64,000 nt of DNA from Saccharomycopsis phalli (GCA_020342235.1 CP073212.1:2271167-2335166), one strand, 5' to 3'. Counted from the first letter of the stretch, positions 21,814-32,499 are shown. Numbers and translations are program-made. The notes: generated from the sequence alone by a model not told the origin.

Positions 21814-24036
21814 GAATTCAAGGTAGAATCCCCAGCACAAGCGAGGTCCTTTGCAGGATTAGCCAGTTATTATCGAAGATTTATCAAGAATTTTGCTCAA
21901 ATTGCGAAGCCGCTTCATGATTACCATAATAACAAAGTAACGGAGCCAGAAGCACTCAAGGCTGCCGTGCTAGCATTAAAGTATAAGTTGACTCATGCAC
22001 CGGTGTTACAAATTTTCAATCCAGATTTAACGTGCAGGGTAACAGCAGATGCATCCAAAGAGCATATCGGAGCAGTACTGGAACAATACGATCAGAATGG
22101 AAAAACGGTGGGAGTCGTGGCGTATATGTCCAAGGCTTTACAAGGTGCTCAATTGAATTACGACATCAGAGAGAAAGAATTACTTGCTATTATTGAAGCT
22201 TTTAAACAATGGCGCCATTATCTTACTATGCCGTTTGAAACCTTTTCAGATCACCACTCTCTCACATATCTCAATTCAGCAAAGAATGAAAACAACCAAC
22301 GTTTATTGAGATGGCAGCATTTCCTAGCAGATTTTAATTTTGTGATCCGATATAAACCGGGGTATAATAAAGTTGCTGATGCCCTTAGTCGAGACACAGC
22401 CGCTAATGCAGTGGCCAATTTAGAAGAACTACAAAATGATGAAGACGTCCAGCCAAATGAATTAGAGCAAGGACCTGAAGAAGAGCGAATCATTCCTCCA
22501 AATTTAAAGAATACGGAAGCAGAACGCTTGCCTAAGCTTACCAAAGAGGATTACTTGGCAGACAATTATTTCAAAGAAATTTATCAAACTCTCGATGGGG
22601 ACATAGAATGCCCTAGAGAATTAAGGAGTCTTGTCAAGAAATTTAAGATCGCATCATTTGAAAATATCAGATTATTAGTATTCAGAACGTCTGCCAATGC
22701 GGTAGTCAGATTATGCATTCCACATGGTTCAATTAGACATAGAATAATGGAGACTGTACACACGTCCCTTGGAGGTCTACACATGGGAATAACCAAAATG
22801 GTATATCAAATTCAAGACTTACATCTTTATTGGCCCAATATGTGGCAAAGTATACGACGTTTTGTGACGCACTGCAGTACATGCGCACGAATAAAAGCAT
22901 CCAACCAATATACGGCAGGAATATTAAGACCTTTGGAAGTTCCTCAAGCAAGATGGTCGGATTTGTCCATGGATTTTATAACGGGCATTCCTATGGCAGG
23001 AAAAGAGAAATATGATTCTATTATGGTCGTGGTCGACCGTCTCACAAAGCGGGCGACGTTTATTGCAAATCATAAAAAAGATACCGCTGCGGACATCGCG
23101 AAACTTTTCTATCAAAGAGTAGTTTGTGAGCATGGATTACCGGTGACCATAGTGTCAGATAGAGACAAAATATTTACAAGTGACTTTTGGACAGCACTTA
23201 CCCAATTGATGGGAATAAAACAACAGTTATCCACGGTGGCCCATCCTCAAACAGACGGTCAAACGGAAAGAATGAATAGAGAATTAATAAAACTCATGAC
23301 AATTCATAATTTGGATAAAGATAATGAATGGGATGAAGTTCTTCCTACCATACAGTTTGCATATAATAGTCAGTTCCAAGAAAGCATAAAAACGACACCC
23401 TTCTTTGCAGATGTTGGATATCATCCTAGATATTGGACCGTAATGACTGAGTTGGAAACGTTAGCAATTATGACTAGTATTCCTAAACTAAGTGCCATCC
23501 AATTTATAAGACGACAAACTAAGATTATTGCGGATATACAAATTCAAATGGCTGAAGCTCAAGCTACACAAAGCATTCAATTTAATAAGAAGCGTACTCA
23601 TATGACTTATGAGTTAGGAGAACTAGTACTCATTCACAGAAGAATCTTAAAAGATTATGAAAGGAAGCCAAAGAAATTTGTGCCTATATTTTATGGCCCG
23701 TTTCCTATTACTAAAACGTCAGAGTTCAATGTGTATCGAGTACGAATTACTCCCCGAAAAACTATTAAAGTTAATATCAAAAATATGAGAAAGTACTATC
23801 CTATGGAGTTAGCTGAAATAGGTAGCAAGTTTGATAAAGAAAGAAACGATATTATCTCAATTCTAGAAACAGGAGATTCCAGTGTGGTCGTACTTTATAA
23901 AAACTACTCGGAACCCGTGACTATACCAAAAGAATGGATATACTCCCTATCTCAAGATCATCAACAACGATTAATGAGGGAACTACAAAATGAGGAAGAG
24001 AGTTTTCCTGATCTTGGTCGAGACGCCCAAAAATAA
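21814..24036 (+). pseudogene. Pol remnant: RT end, RNase H, integrase (copy 1)
   Basis: Open from the junction at 21814 to TAA 24036 with no proper start codon. It begins at the RT/RNase H connection (RSFAGLASYYRRFIKNF), then RNase H with acidic residues in TADAS, REKELLA and FSDHHSL. Integrase follows, with an N-terminal zinc-binding region (HTSLGGLH, then CSTCARIK) and a D,D,E core (SMDFITG, IVSDRDKIF, GQTERMNREL), then a C-terminal GPF-like segment (FYGPFPITK). An RT N-terminal stub lies just before in another frame (21650-21826: YRMNPEDRVELKKQIKEL, then SPYGAPVLFVKK). The RT region with the catalytic Asp pair is absent. RNase H and integrase look intact but need a fused or rescued start to be made. 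Confidence 0.88.
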
Positions 24037-24047
24037 AATGGAGCGTA

Positions 24048-24334
24048 TGTAACGAGAAAAGGTCAAGACTACTCTTCACGTGATTGTACCCTGTGATAAT
24101 GTTGTGATTGTGTTCCTTAGTACTATTGTGATTGTGTTCGGAGTGTCCCACATATTACACAAGTACAAATCCATTCTTAGGAAAAGTATAAATAGCTGTT
24201 TAAGTTGCTAGTAATGGGATATCTTAAGTTCACTTTAGAACTATTTACAACTTATATTTGTAGTTACTCTTATTATCTTATTGATTAACTCGATATAAGT
24301 GTTATAGCAGAAGCGTTGAATAAATTCTGTTATA
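24048..24334 (+). repeat. 3' LTR of Ty3-like copy 1
   Basis: 287 bp, same ends as the 5' LTR. Preceded by AAAATAAAATGGAGCGTA, a weak polypurine-type tract. Confidence 0.93.
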
Positions 24335-24391
24335 AGTGCCAATTTTCATTGTTTGTTATAGCTTGATAACTATAAAAAATTTGCAAGCAGC

Positions 24392-24464
24392 GGTTGTATA
24401 GTGTAGAGGTTTAACACGGCGGATTCTGATTCCGTAGACCCCGGTTCGAACCCGGGTACGACCT
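24392..24464 (+). tRNA. tRNA-Gln (CTG)
   Basis: 73 nt. Acceptor GGTTGTA pairs with TACGACC, the anticodon loop is TTCTGAT (anticodon CTG), and the T arm is CCCGGTTCGAACCCGGG. A run of five T follows as Pol III terminator. Ty3-type insertions sit 52-53 bp upstream. Confidence 0.95.
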
Positions 24465-24469
24465 TATTT

Positions 24470-25277
24470 TTGTTTCACATATTAAGTGATGATCACGTGA
24501 TTGACTAAGTGTGGCTCGATCGAATTGAAATGTCCACTACCGTTAATTACAATTGTAACTTTGAATGGATCAAGGATTTTATTCGAGTTTCCAATGTACC
24601 TAGAATACTCAATATGATATGTGCATACTCCTCAATATGTTAGATATATTGCAATATGCATTACGTGGTTTGTTTCCACGCAGATGGCAAATATTTGGAG
24701 AAAACTCCTTTGCTACAATTACAGTTGAATCAGAATAAATGGATTTATACCATGTCAATTTTTTACCATTGAATAGAAACACTATTTTGGTCATGACGTG
24801 CATGCCATCATTCAGAAGATTTAACTTTGTATGTGATATTCCAAGTGTCTACTTTATAATGTGAAGAGATACTCGGGTCAAATACAGACACATATCATCA
24901 TCTACTCATCTACCATGAAATTAAGTTTAATGGTATCTTTATGACTCTCAGCACACACAGGTTATAGCTAATTATCTTTGGCATACTTATAATTATACGC
25001 TTGTTCTGTTATTAACTTAATCAGTGCTACTCATCTAACTAACTAACTACATTAATACGTCATTTAATTTTTCACGGAGGATTACATTTGGTATATGTGG
25101 TTCAAAGCCTAATGACTTGAATGGTCCATAAGGGCTTATGCGTTTTAATTAATAAAGGGTTTTTTTGTTTGGATTGCCGATCTGACTATTGTATTGATAT
25201 CATTTTTCCATTATTTGATTATCAAAATTCAAACTTTCATATTTTTTGAGACACTCTCCGACATTTACCGTCCGAAA
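24470..25277. other. Intergenic, no gene seen
   Basis: AT-rich region between tRNA-Gln and the orphan gene at 25278. Only short frames occur, with no recognisable feature. Confidence 0.5.
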
Positions 25278-26579
25278 ATGTTACGACGATCAGTGAATGT
25301 ATTAGCGAGACATTGCCCTACTGACTTCATGATGATCGGAATATGCAAGTCTCTAAAAAATGTGGCTTCTGTGAGACTGATTGATCCATACTATTTTAAC
25401 GTTGCAAATGGGATAAAAGACAAGGTCTTGCTCCCTCAACTCTTCAAAATGTATGAGATTTTTGGTCAGGTGGCTAATAGCCATTGCAAGACGTTAGGTT
25501 ATTATGATTATTTGTTTGGACAATCCAGTTTTGCCATAATAAGTGAAAGCAGCATAATTGGATCATATTCTGTTGATGCGAATGGCAAGGTCTACTTTGA
25601 CGATGAACGGAGTCTCGGTTCGTTTCAGCAGCTGAAAGTTGCGAGAAGCATCGATTTAGCTAAGAACTGGGAAAACTTCCGTGTACACCTATCTACTTCA
25701 CGCCGTCCACGACTTGAAACGTTTTTGAAAATGTTGGAAGCCTGTGAGGAGAGGACTAAGCAAATAAATAAGTGTGACTTTTGCTGCGCCAAGGGTGTTT
25801 TGATGAAACTCGGTAACTTGTCTTGTTGCTACCTTCGGCGTGAGAAAATCGAGATTAATATTTGTAAAATAGGTAATCGGATTTTTATGAGTTACGATAA
25901 CCCAGAACCACCTGCTAGAAATATGATTAAAACTTACTGCATTGGTACACGGTTTGCTGAAGTAGCAACAGGGCGTATGCGTCCTAATGGAAATAATTTA
26001 GCCAAATATTGGGCGATAAGCAATGCAACTTTCACTGCAGGAGGTCTGGACGACGAAATCAGTGTGATATTCCCTACAGTAGTTGACTGTTGTGAACTGA
26101 AAGACAAGTCTTCAAAAGATCTAGAAAACTTTATTGAGTTGTGTTGTCATTGCGATACATCTAATAAAAGTTTTGATAAAAGGCTCTTCAGAACATACAT
26201 GAGCGGCTATATTTCTCAGATTCCTAACGTATTCATTGGACACCGGTCCAAATACGACCACATCACACATATTTCAAAATTTGCAATTGACGAGCTTCCT
26301 TCTCAGTTTAAAGAACCTATTATGTTTGATGTGGAACGTGCTAAAGTGTACTTGTATGATACATTAAATTGGATCAAGTTGACTATTGGCAAAGACCACA
26401 GTGGTAGCGTATGGAAGTTGGTTAATGATAGGGATAACAAGAGGTTAGAACTAGTCTCGGTGATTGACCCGGTCAAACAAAAAGAGATATGTGATAGTAT
26501 TGTTTCCTCACTGTTTGAAAAGCAACGCAATATGGACGATGATCAAATTCTTCTGCGATTGGACATTAATCAGGAGTAG
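25278..26579 (+). CDS. Orphan protein with Cys clusters, 433 aa
   Basis: ATG 25278 opens 433 codons. The frame extends 28 codons upstream without ATG, through hydrophobic, AT-rich codons. I do not recognise the family. Visible features: no signal peptide with this start, mixed alpha/beta-like composition, and two cysteine clusters (CDFCCAKG followed 14 residues later by SCC, near residues 170-195; VDCCELKD and LCCHCD near 275-300). These could bind zinc but match no finger I know. There is no low complexity, and a 433-codon open frame in AT-rich DNA is unlikely by chance, so it is probably a real gene. It stands alone between tRNA-Gln and tRNA-Val. Confidence 0.75.
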   Translation: MLRRSVNVLARHCPTDFMMIGICKSLKNVASVRLIDPYYFNVANGIKDKVLLPQLFKMYEIFGQVANSHCKTLGYYDYLFGQSSFAIISESSIIGSYSVDANGKVYFDDERSLGSFQQLKVARSIDLAKNWENFRVHLSTSRRPRLETFLKMLEACEERTKQINKCDFCCAKGVLMKLGNLSCCYLRREKIEINICKIGNRIFMSYDNPEPPARNMIKTYCIGTRFAEVATGRMRPNGNNLAKYWAISNATFTAGGLDDEISVIFPTVVDCCELKDKSSKDLENFIELCCHCDTSNKSFDKRLFRTYMSGYISQIPNVFIGHRSKYDHITHISKFAIDELPSQFKEPIMFDVERAKVYLYDTLNWIKLTIGKDHSGSVWKLVNDRDNKRLELVSVIDPVKQKEICDSIVSSLFEKQRNMDDDQILLRLDINQE

Positions 26580-26754
26580 AATGGATATGCGGAGTTTACC
26601 AAGAATTTGCTATGAGCTTGCTCTATATTTGCTAATTTTTGTCGTTAAATGTGATTCAAGGTTAGGATTGTAAAATGACTATATCTTTTCTGATAGTCCC
26701 GTCTTTTTATAGAAGAAATGTAGTACCTGTATTAAATCTCAACTGAGTTCATTG

Positions 26755-26895
26755 AAGATGGTTATGACGGACCTTCAGTTTACAGGGGTCACTTTATGGT
26801 ACTGGTAGGTTTAGCAAAGTTCTCAGTGTGCAACCCCATTGTATTAGATACAGTTCACTAATTACAGCCGTAATAAATGTAAGATATATAAAAAA
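26755..26895 (+). repeat. Dispersed repeat, family G
   Basis: Contains GACGGACCT, TTTACAGGGGTCACTTTA and AATGTAAGATATATAA-like text, shared with 32970-33100 (plus) and about 37440-37490 (minus). In the 32970 copy it is followed directly by a family D block, so G and D may be the two halves of one LTR. Confidence 0.5.
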
Positions 26896-27480
26896 TTGCT
26901 CCCCGATTTGGTGGATTGTCTGTGCCTTAAAGACTGAATTTATGTCACGGACATTTTTTAGACGATATCCTGAACCATTTGTTATTGTTTTATCGGAGTA
27001 ACTAGCATTATTCAGTACACACGTAGTATGTACATTAGGTTAACCTATACCTAGACCAAACAAGGTCGAGCTACTCATGTGACTAAAGGATAACGCTGTA
27101 ATCAACTGGTAATGAATCTGCTACCTATGATAAGACCACATCAATAGTTTTGTTTACATGTCCTTGGCCAGTTTTTGTGAGAGTGTTATAATAGGTCATT
27201 GGAGGGGAAATGTGCTTACGCTTGAATCCGGGTGGCTTTGACAGCACTTAGTCGAGGATACTAGTATGATAGCTCTCCAACTATTTGTTGCACAGCACTC
27301 TTCTGGAACATTGAGGCAGGACCCTCAAAAGTCCAGACTTGACTCAAATACCAAGAAAATACAGATTCTGACGCGTAATTCAATGATTGTACTCTCAGGA
27401 CTATTTAAGTTTTTCTTTCGCTATAGTAATCATGTGACTTTGAAGCAATGCACTATATATCCTAATTGCAAAACTTGTCG
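26896..27480. other. Intergenic upstream of tRNA-Val
   Basis: No gene seen. Fragments such as AAGGTCGAGCTACTCATGTGAC and AACTGGTAATGAATCTGC (27062-27125) weakly resemble the 20706 solo LTR, so an old Ty3-type LTR may lie here; not certain. Confidence 0.35.
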
Positions 27481-27486
27481 TTAGAT

Positions 27487-27559
27487 GACCCCTTGGCGTA
27501 GAGGTTAACGCGTTTGCTTCACACGCAAAAGGTCCCGAGTTCGAACCTCGGAGGGGTCA
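27487..27559 (+). tRNA. tRNA-Val (CAC)
   Basis: 73 nt. Acceptor GACCCCT pairs perfectly with AGGGGTC, the anticodon loop is TTCACAC (anticodon CAC), and the T arm is CCGAGTTCGAACCTCGG. A T5 terminator follows. Near-identical to the minus-strand gene at 38118-38190. Confidence 0.95.
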
Positions 27560-27768
27560 TATGTTTTTGTCACAGACTATATTTGGCAATATTTTTTAAC
27601 ACAATTGGTTAGTTGAGCGGTTTTTTGTCGTGATAACGTTACTCAGGCAAACGACATACATGTACCTAAGAAACGTACATAACGTACAGTATATTTCTAT
27701 TATACCTCATGTATGTTTCAGAGGTGAACTATCACTCTGACAAGTATTAGAGACTACATGAGTTACTA

Positions 27769-28101
27769 TGTGACATTGGTGGATTGTACTTATTCTATCA
27801 GAGTTGTTGGTCTCGTAACCACGATTGATGTTCTGGTTATACCCGGATTGGAAATGTATTACCCTGCTCACAGCAGTATATCAAAGGGATTTACAGGCTT
27901 TTGAATATTCAGTTTAGAATTTTATATACAGAATGTATGTTACGGTATCTATTAGAGCATTATACTACGGTTATAATAGTTACCGATGGATCTGTGTTTC
28001 GCACCTATGATATTATTTATTTAATATTATGGGCCGTATTCACGTATTAGGTGTTTCCTTGTGATTGATCACAGTCTGAGGTTTCTTGTCAGTACATCAC
28101 A
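27769..28101 (+). mobile_element. Probable solo LTR, family E
   Basis: 333 bp running from TGTGACATTGG to GTACATCACA. A reverse-oriented relative of 337 bp lies at 37523-37859 and fragments near 34545 and 35858. Shared internal text includes GGTCTCGTAACCACGATT and TAATATTATGGGCCGTA or near relatives. No clean target duplication found. Confidence 0.6.
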
Positions 28102-29728
28102 GATCAGTCTATTAGAGTTTACACATTAATATCTTTATCGTCAATCATTTGTACCCAAAGGAACAACAAAATACATGGTCCTGTATGGAACATCTAAAGT
28201 ATGCCTGACCCTCAAGCTAGCCACGCTAGTAATTATGTTGGACTACGGTTATTTTTCCACCATGCTTTGCCATTATCGACGTCGTACTGTGAGCTATCTC
28301 TTATCTTAGTAAAGGGTTGACCGATGCAATAAAATATTAAATGCTGTAAATCCAAAAGTATCAGGACTTGTCTTGATTACTCATTAGCAGCGTATGTGGC
28401 ATTGATAGAAGATATTACACTTTATTGCGACGATGAATTGTAACTAGTGTTAGGGGTAATAGAGTGCGTTATTTTGATTCAAGGCAATATGGAACTAAGT
28501 ATTTTTGTTGCTCCCTTGGGATGGAATCTCAGATACCCTGGTTTTGCGCGAATCAATGCACATGTACATGTAACGACGCTCGTAAATCTCTAATCTTGTT
28601 GATATTCTTGTTTATCAAGCTGGCCAGTGATATTTTTGGTCTTGTATCATGTGCGGTATGAGTTAACTACTGTGACATACCCTGTATGCTCATCAAGATC
28701 TAGGAAGCTTCTGAAATTTAAATATAGACACCACTACTATTCTAATTATATGCAGGTGGTGCACCATTAATGATTTTGTAGATCATTCTTGACTAATGTA
28801 CAATAGGCTACTTGACGACTCAACTGCAGCCGTACCATATTAGATCACTTCAGTCACATGGTTAGATGAGCAGTGATTAGTCAAGGTGTAGGTAGAATCA
28901 CCACAATAATATAGTGATTTAGTTGGATTCGAAATATATGTTGGATATGTAAAAATTGGCAGTCCTATTTTAATTATCGGCTAGTTCTTTACATTGAAGC
29001 ATTTTTGGGCTTGATTATTGTCACAGCTTAATCCTTTTTGCCATGTTCCACTTTTGTCTATACGCGTTTTGTTGTTTCCAAACATGTGATGCACGTCAGT
29101 GAGTGATTAGTTATCAAGATATCGTGTATTTTTTATACACACGTGACGTAGGCTCGCCAACTCATACTGTCCAAATTTATTTGTCTGTAAGGATAAAAGC
29201 AATGTCGTATTAGGATATTATTCTTTCATTATGACGCATGATATTTTGCTAAACATAGGTTTGGCCATGGGAGTTTGAAGATGCTTGAGAAGTGAGGTCT
29301 TGTCTCACCAACAATGCTGGGTACTCACCATGTGAATACTGGTATGCGAGATTGGTGACGCGTACTGAATAATAATCCCAATAAAGGAAAATAGGAATAA
29401 AAGGCATACTGTGAGGAATTAACGGCACACTATGAGGATTTGCAAGGCGTACTGTGAGGATTTGCAAGGTGTACAATCCCGAAGAAGAAGAAGTCGACTG
29501 GCCGGCTAATCAGCCAGATGCTTACACTAACTAGCTACTCTCAGGAAATGGAGAACCAACCCGAGATGTCGAGTTGATTCAATTGGATCTTGGCTATCCT
29601 GGGCAGTGGGGAAGACGCCAAGCCGGGTGTCATATATGCATATCCACGCACTCCATTCACGTGCGCCAAGCGGCACTCCTCGACCCAGAAAACTGTTTCC
29701 TTTACAATATAATCACAATTGTAACGAG
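28102..29728. other. Intergenic, no gene seen
   Basis: 1.6 kb without a supported gene. The right part (29400-29728) includes three short GGCRTACTGTGAGGA repeats (29404-29470) and the likely promoter of the gene at 29729. Confidence 0.5.
29404..29470 (+). repeat. Short imperfect tandem repeat upstream of 29729
   Basis: Three spaced copies resembling GGCATACTGTGAGGA with an intervening ATTTGCAA. About 260-325 bp before the start codon, so they might be regulatory sites; no factor is assigned. Confidence 0.4.
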
Positions 29729-32098
29729 ATGCCAGATCCACAGACGACAACGCTCCTAGATAGCGTCAATGAGAACTTCAAGAAATTCACCTTGGCTCTG
29801 GCCAAGCCAATAGCGAATGTCCCAGCCAAACAGGGGTCCAATTCGGGCTGGGGTGCACCTTCAGGAGCTAGTGACGGGGGATGGGGAAATCCGTCAGAGA
29901 CGGTGCCAGCAAGTGATTCAGACGCGTGGGCCAGTGCTCCTGGTCCGCCAGAAGTGTCGGGAACTCTGCCATATGTTCTGAATGGAGCAGCGTACTTGCA
30001 ATCGCAAGCCACTCCACGATCTGTCACGTCGATTTCTACGCCAGTTCCATCGATTTCTACGCCAGCCCTGTCGATTTCTACGCCAGCACCATCGGTTTCA
30101 ACACCAGCACCATCGGTTTCAGTCCCAGTCTCAACTTCTAGCACCCAAAACTTCACCCCCGTCAACCAAAGGGGTCCCGGAACCCTGGACCCTGGACCAG
30201 GTTCGGTAAATCCAAGTGCAACAGAAGACGACTGCATCTATCCCTGCTTCTACAACTGCGACGTGGAACTTTACTACTTCCCTGAGGCACCTGAAGGCAC
30301 AATCTGTGTCGGATGCTTCAACACCCACATTGCACCATATGCGCGGCACATGGTGAAACATCGCTTGGTACGCCGGTGCCAGAGCCCCGTGTGCCTGTTT
30401 AACACCGAGTCGGTGAAACTCCACTGGTACAACAAGGTGCTCCAAAGCCCGGACAACAAGTCGTACTACTTTGAGCTCTTGATGTACCTCAAGGAACGGA
30501 TAAACGTGCCGGCTTGTACCGGCGATCAGGCAGTCAGTGGCGGTCTGGCTGAAATGGCATACACTTTGGTCGACTTTTTTGACGACAGCGTCTGCTTCAT
30601 TGCGTGTCAGGGATGCTATCATGACTACGGCAAGTTCGGCCGGTTCAAGGACCGGTTTGTCAAGTACCCGAACATGAGAGGAGCAGACTACAGCTGCGAT
30701 CTTTCCAACAGGTACATTGCCCGCTTGTACAAACGCTGCTCGCACAACAACGATCCGCAGAGCTTCCACGCTGAGACGCTCCGTCTTTTCACCCAGGGCA
30801 CAGAGTGTGGTCTGCACACCGTCTTGTACCGCTGGGACGCCGTTCTGCCTCTGGTGGGATTCTGTGAGGCATGTTACTTGTACTTCTTTGGTGAAACCAG
30901 CGTGGCGTCCTTGCTCAGCCCATACACGTCGTCTGCTCCATGCGTATGCCAGACCATTCCTTTCAAGGGAGAATTTACCCGTGAGTTGAAAAACCGCAAC
31001 GAGGTTCAGTTCTTCTTGACGACTCTCTCCCAGATCTTGGCAACTCCTGGGTGCTCCACCGGCGAGTCAACCGGTATCCTGTACCATTTGAACGGCTGCG
31101 ACTTTGACTTTTGCGAGTACTGCTACCTCTTGTCCATCCGGCTCCTCCACCCTTCGTTTGAGCAGCATTTTGTCCGCGAGCAAAAGGCGTTCTTGTGTGA
31201 TTTCAACGTCGCCAACCCTCAAACTTACAAAAACTTGTACAAGTTCACTGAGTCGCTTTATTTTGAAAACATCAACATCCTCAAGACCCACATAAACACT
31301 TTCCAGGCCATTCCCCCATGCCCTAGACAGTACACCACCACCGGTGTATGGTACACCACCCAAGATAACAACGTCACATTTTGCCAATTTTGCTACACCA
31401 CTGAAGCCGCACGAACTCCTTTTGCAAACAAGTTCATCGCCCACAATGATGCAGTTCCTCGTGCCTGTGACTTTATATTCGACGACTACCAGGAAATATG
31501 GTTCAATTCCCTCAATCACAATGACTTTGCACGCTTTGAAAAGTACGTCGGATTCAAGAAAAGAGTCAAAACTGCAATCGAAGTCAGCAATGCAAATCAG
31601 GCCGCGGCTCTTAAGGCTTCGCAGCAGGCTTCGCAGCAGGCTTCCACACTGCAAGGTACTACTCAGCAATATGCCAGCAATCAAAAGCAACAGAATACCG
31701 CGGCGCAGAACTATGCCCTAGGTTTCAGCGACAACATCAGGCTAGGTGATAGATTCAACATCGCCGATCAAAATTGTGCAAGAATCAACTTGGAAGTCGC
31801 CGAGCTGATCAGACAGAACTCAAATTACCAGTCTCTTTTGGCACAAAACGCACAAGCAATGAATGGTGTGTTTGGTGGTGGCACACAACAGTACCAACAG
31901 GCTCTGCAATATCAACAGGCTCCGCAGTACCTGAAACCACCAACGAGCAAGATGCATAGAATTGGTCAGGTTTTCAAATTCGGCCAAAGTGCAATGGGTG
32001 TCATTGGCGATCTATCTAATCTTGGTGGAATGGGAAATCAGTTTGGTACTGGTCAATTTGATGGTAGTCAAGTGGACGTTACTCAATTCTTCTTTTAG
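29729..32098 (+). CDS. Protein with five C-x2-C-[FY] modules, 789 aa
   Basis: Start chosen at ATG 29729 (MPDPQTTTLLDSVNENF). The frame is open farther upstream, with ATG 29636 as alternative, but that extension is Arg/His/Pro-rich and unlike the rest. Residues 35-140 are low complexity, with Gly/Trp (GWGAPSG) and STPAPS repeats at about 101-136. Residues 165-610 contain a recurring Cys motif: CVGCF (about 193), CQGCY (about 293), then CEACY, CEYCY and CQFCY at roughly 80-120-residue spacing, each preceded by other Cys residues. The C-terminal 170 residues are Gln/Ala-rich. Repeated CxxC modules suggest metal binding, but I recognise no named domain. GC content and C-ending codons are clearly higher than nearby, suggesting strong expression or a separate origin. 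No signal peptide or membrane segment. Confidence 0.85.
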   Translation: MPDPQTTTLLDSVNENFKKFTLALAKPIANVPAKQGSNSGWGAPSGASDGGWGNPSETVPASDSDAWASAPGPPEVSGTLPYVLNGAAYLQSQATPRSVTSISTPVPSISTPALSISTPAPSVSTPAPSVSVPVSTSSTQNFTPVNQRGPGTLDPGPGSVNPSATEDDCIYPCFYNCDVELYYFPEAPEGTICVGCFNTHIAPYARHMVKHRLVRRCQSPVCLFNTESVKLHWYNKVLQSPDNKSYYFELLMYLKERINVPACTGDQAVSGGLAEMAYTLVDFFDDSVCFIACQGCYHDYGKFGRFKDRFVKYPNMRGADYSCDLSNRYIARLYKRCSHNNDPQSFHAETLRLFTQGTECGLHTVLYRWDAVLPLVGFCEACYLYFFGETSVASLLSPYTSSAPCVCQTIPFKGEFTRELKNRNEVQFFLTTLSQILATPGCSTGESTGILYHLNGCDFDFCEYCYLLSIRLLHPSFEQHFVREQKAFLCDFNVANPQTYKNLYKFTESLYFENINILKTHINTFQAIPPCPRQYTTTGVWYTTQDNNVTFCQFCYTTEAARTPFANKFIAHNDAVPRACDFIFDDYQEIWFNSLNHNDFARFEKYVGFKKRVKTAIEVSNANQAAALKASQQASQQASTLQGTTQQYASNQKQQNTAAQNYALGFSDNIRLGDRFNIADQNCARINLEVAELIRQNSNYQSLLAQNAQAMNGVFGGGTQQYQQALQYQQAPQYLKPPTSKMHRIGQVFKFGQSAMGVIGDLSNLGGMGNQFGTGQFDGSQVDVTQFFF

Positions 32099-32261
32099 TC
32101 CCAGTGTGTGTGTTTTTTTCTACTCAATAAATTCTTTCTTTAAAATTCTGTAATTTAGCAACCAAATTTGCTCTCAGTTAGACAGCCTTCTTTCTCGCCC
32201 ATATGAATCGGGAACGACACAGCTTCTCTGAAGATTCATTCCAAGTATAATAAGCATGATA

Positions 32262-32352
32262 ATGTGTCTTCCTGGGCGAAAAGTATATATTTTTCAAATT
32301 ACTGGGTACTTGGAGACAATATTTAGTTGAATTTAAAATAAATAATATTATT
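32262..32352 (+). mobile_element. Diverged LINE/SINE 3' tail, first tail class
   Basis: Contains TTCCTGGGCGAAAAGTATAT, then CTTGGAGACAATATTTAG and AAATAATATTATTA, collinear with the ends of the LINE at 5815-5895 and the SINE at 4305-4385. The 5' extent cannot be determined. Confidence 0.55.
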
Positions 32353-32499
32353 AAGATTGGCCCTTCTATTAAGGTATGTCATGTCGTATGTCGGTGAAAT
32401 ATGAGACAGTCAAGCCACTTTTACCGTCGTTGTAATAGAGACCAATACCTGTTTTAATTAATTCCAATACGAGTATCAAACTGTTTAATGCTACATCTA

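Larger units (their letters stand above)
21005..24334 (+). mobile_element. Deleted Ty3/gypsy-like retrotransposon, copy 1
   Basis: 3330 bp with 287-bp LTRs at both ends and a 5-bp target duplication AGTGC (21000-21004, 24335-24339). Order: LTR, primer-binding site for initiator tRNA-Met, truncated gag, a reverse-transcriptase N-terminal stub, a junction that drops the RT palm with its catalytic Asp pair, then RNase H and integrase (the RNase H-integrase order of Ty3/gypsy). Autonomous relatives are usually over 5 kb. It inserted one base from the end of an older solo LTR and 52 bp upstream of tRNA-Gln. The copy at 38246-41578 has the same deletions. Confidence 0.95.

Noticed and set aside
22251-23133. 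Antisense frames within the Ty3-like elements (also 39447-40332)
   Set aside because: Shadows of the RNase H-integrase frame, present in both copies only because the copies are near-identical.
27050-27320. Old Ty3-type LTR upstream of tRNA-Val 27487
   Set aside because: Only scattered similarity to the 20706 LTR; not enough to call.
29606-29728. Upstream extension of the 789-aa protein
   Set aside because: Starts with GTG or ATG 29636 and is Arg/His/Pro-rich without similarity to the rest. Kept only as an alternative start.
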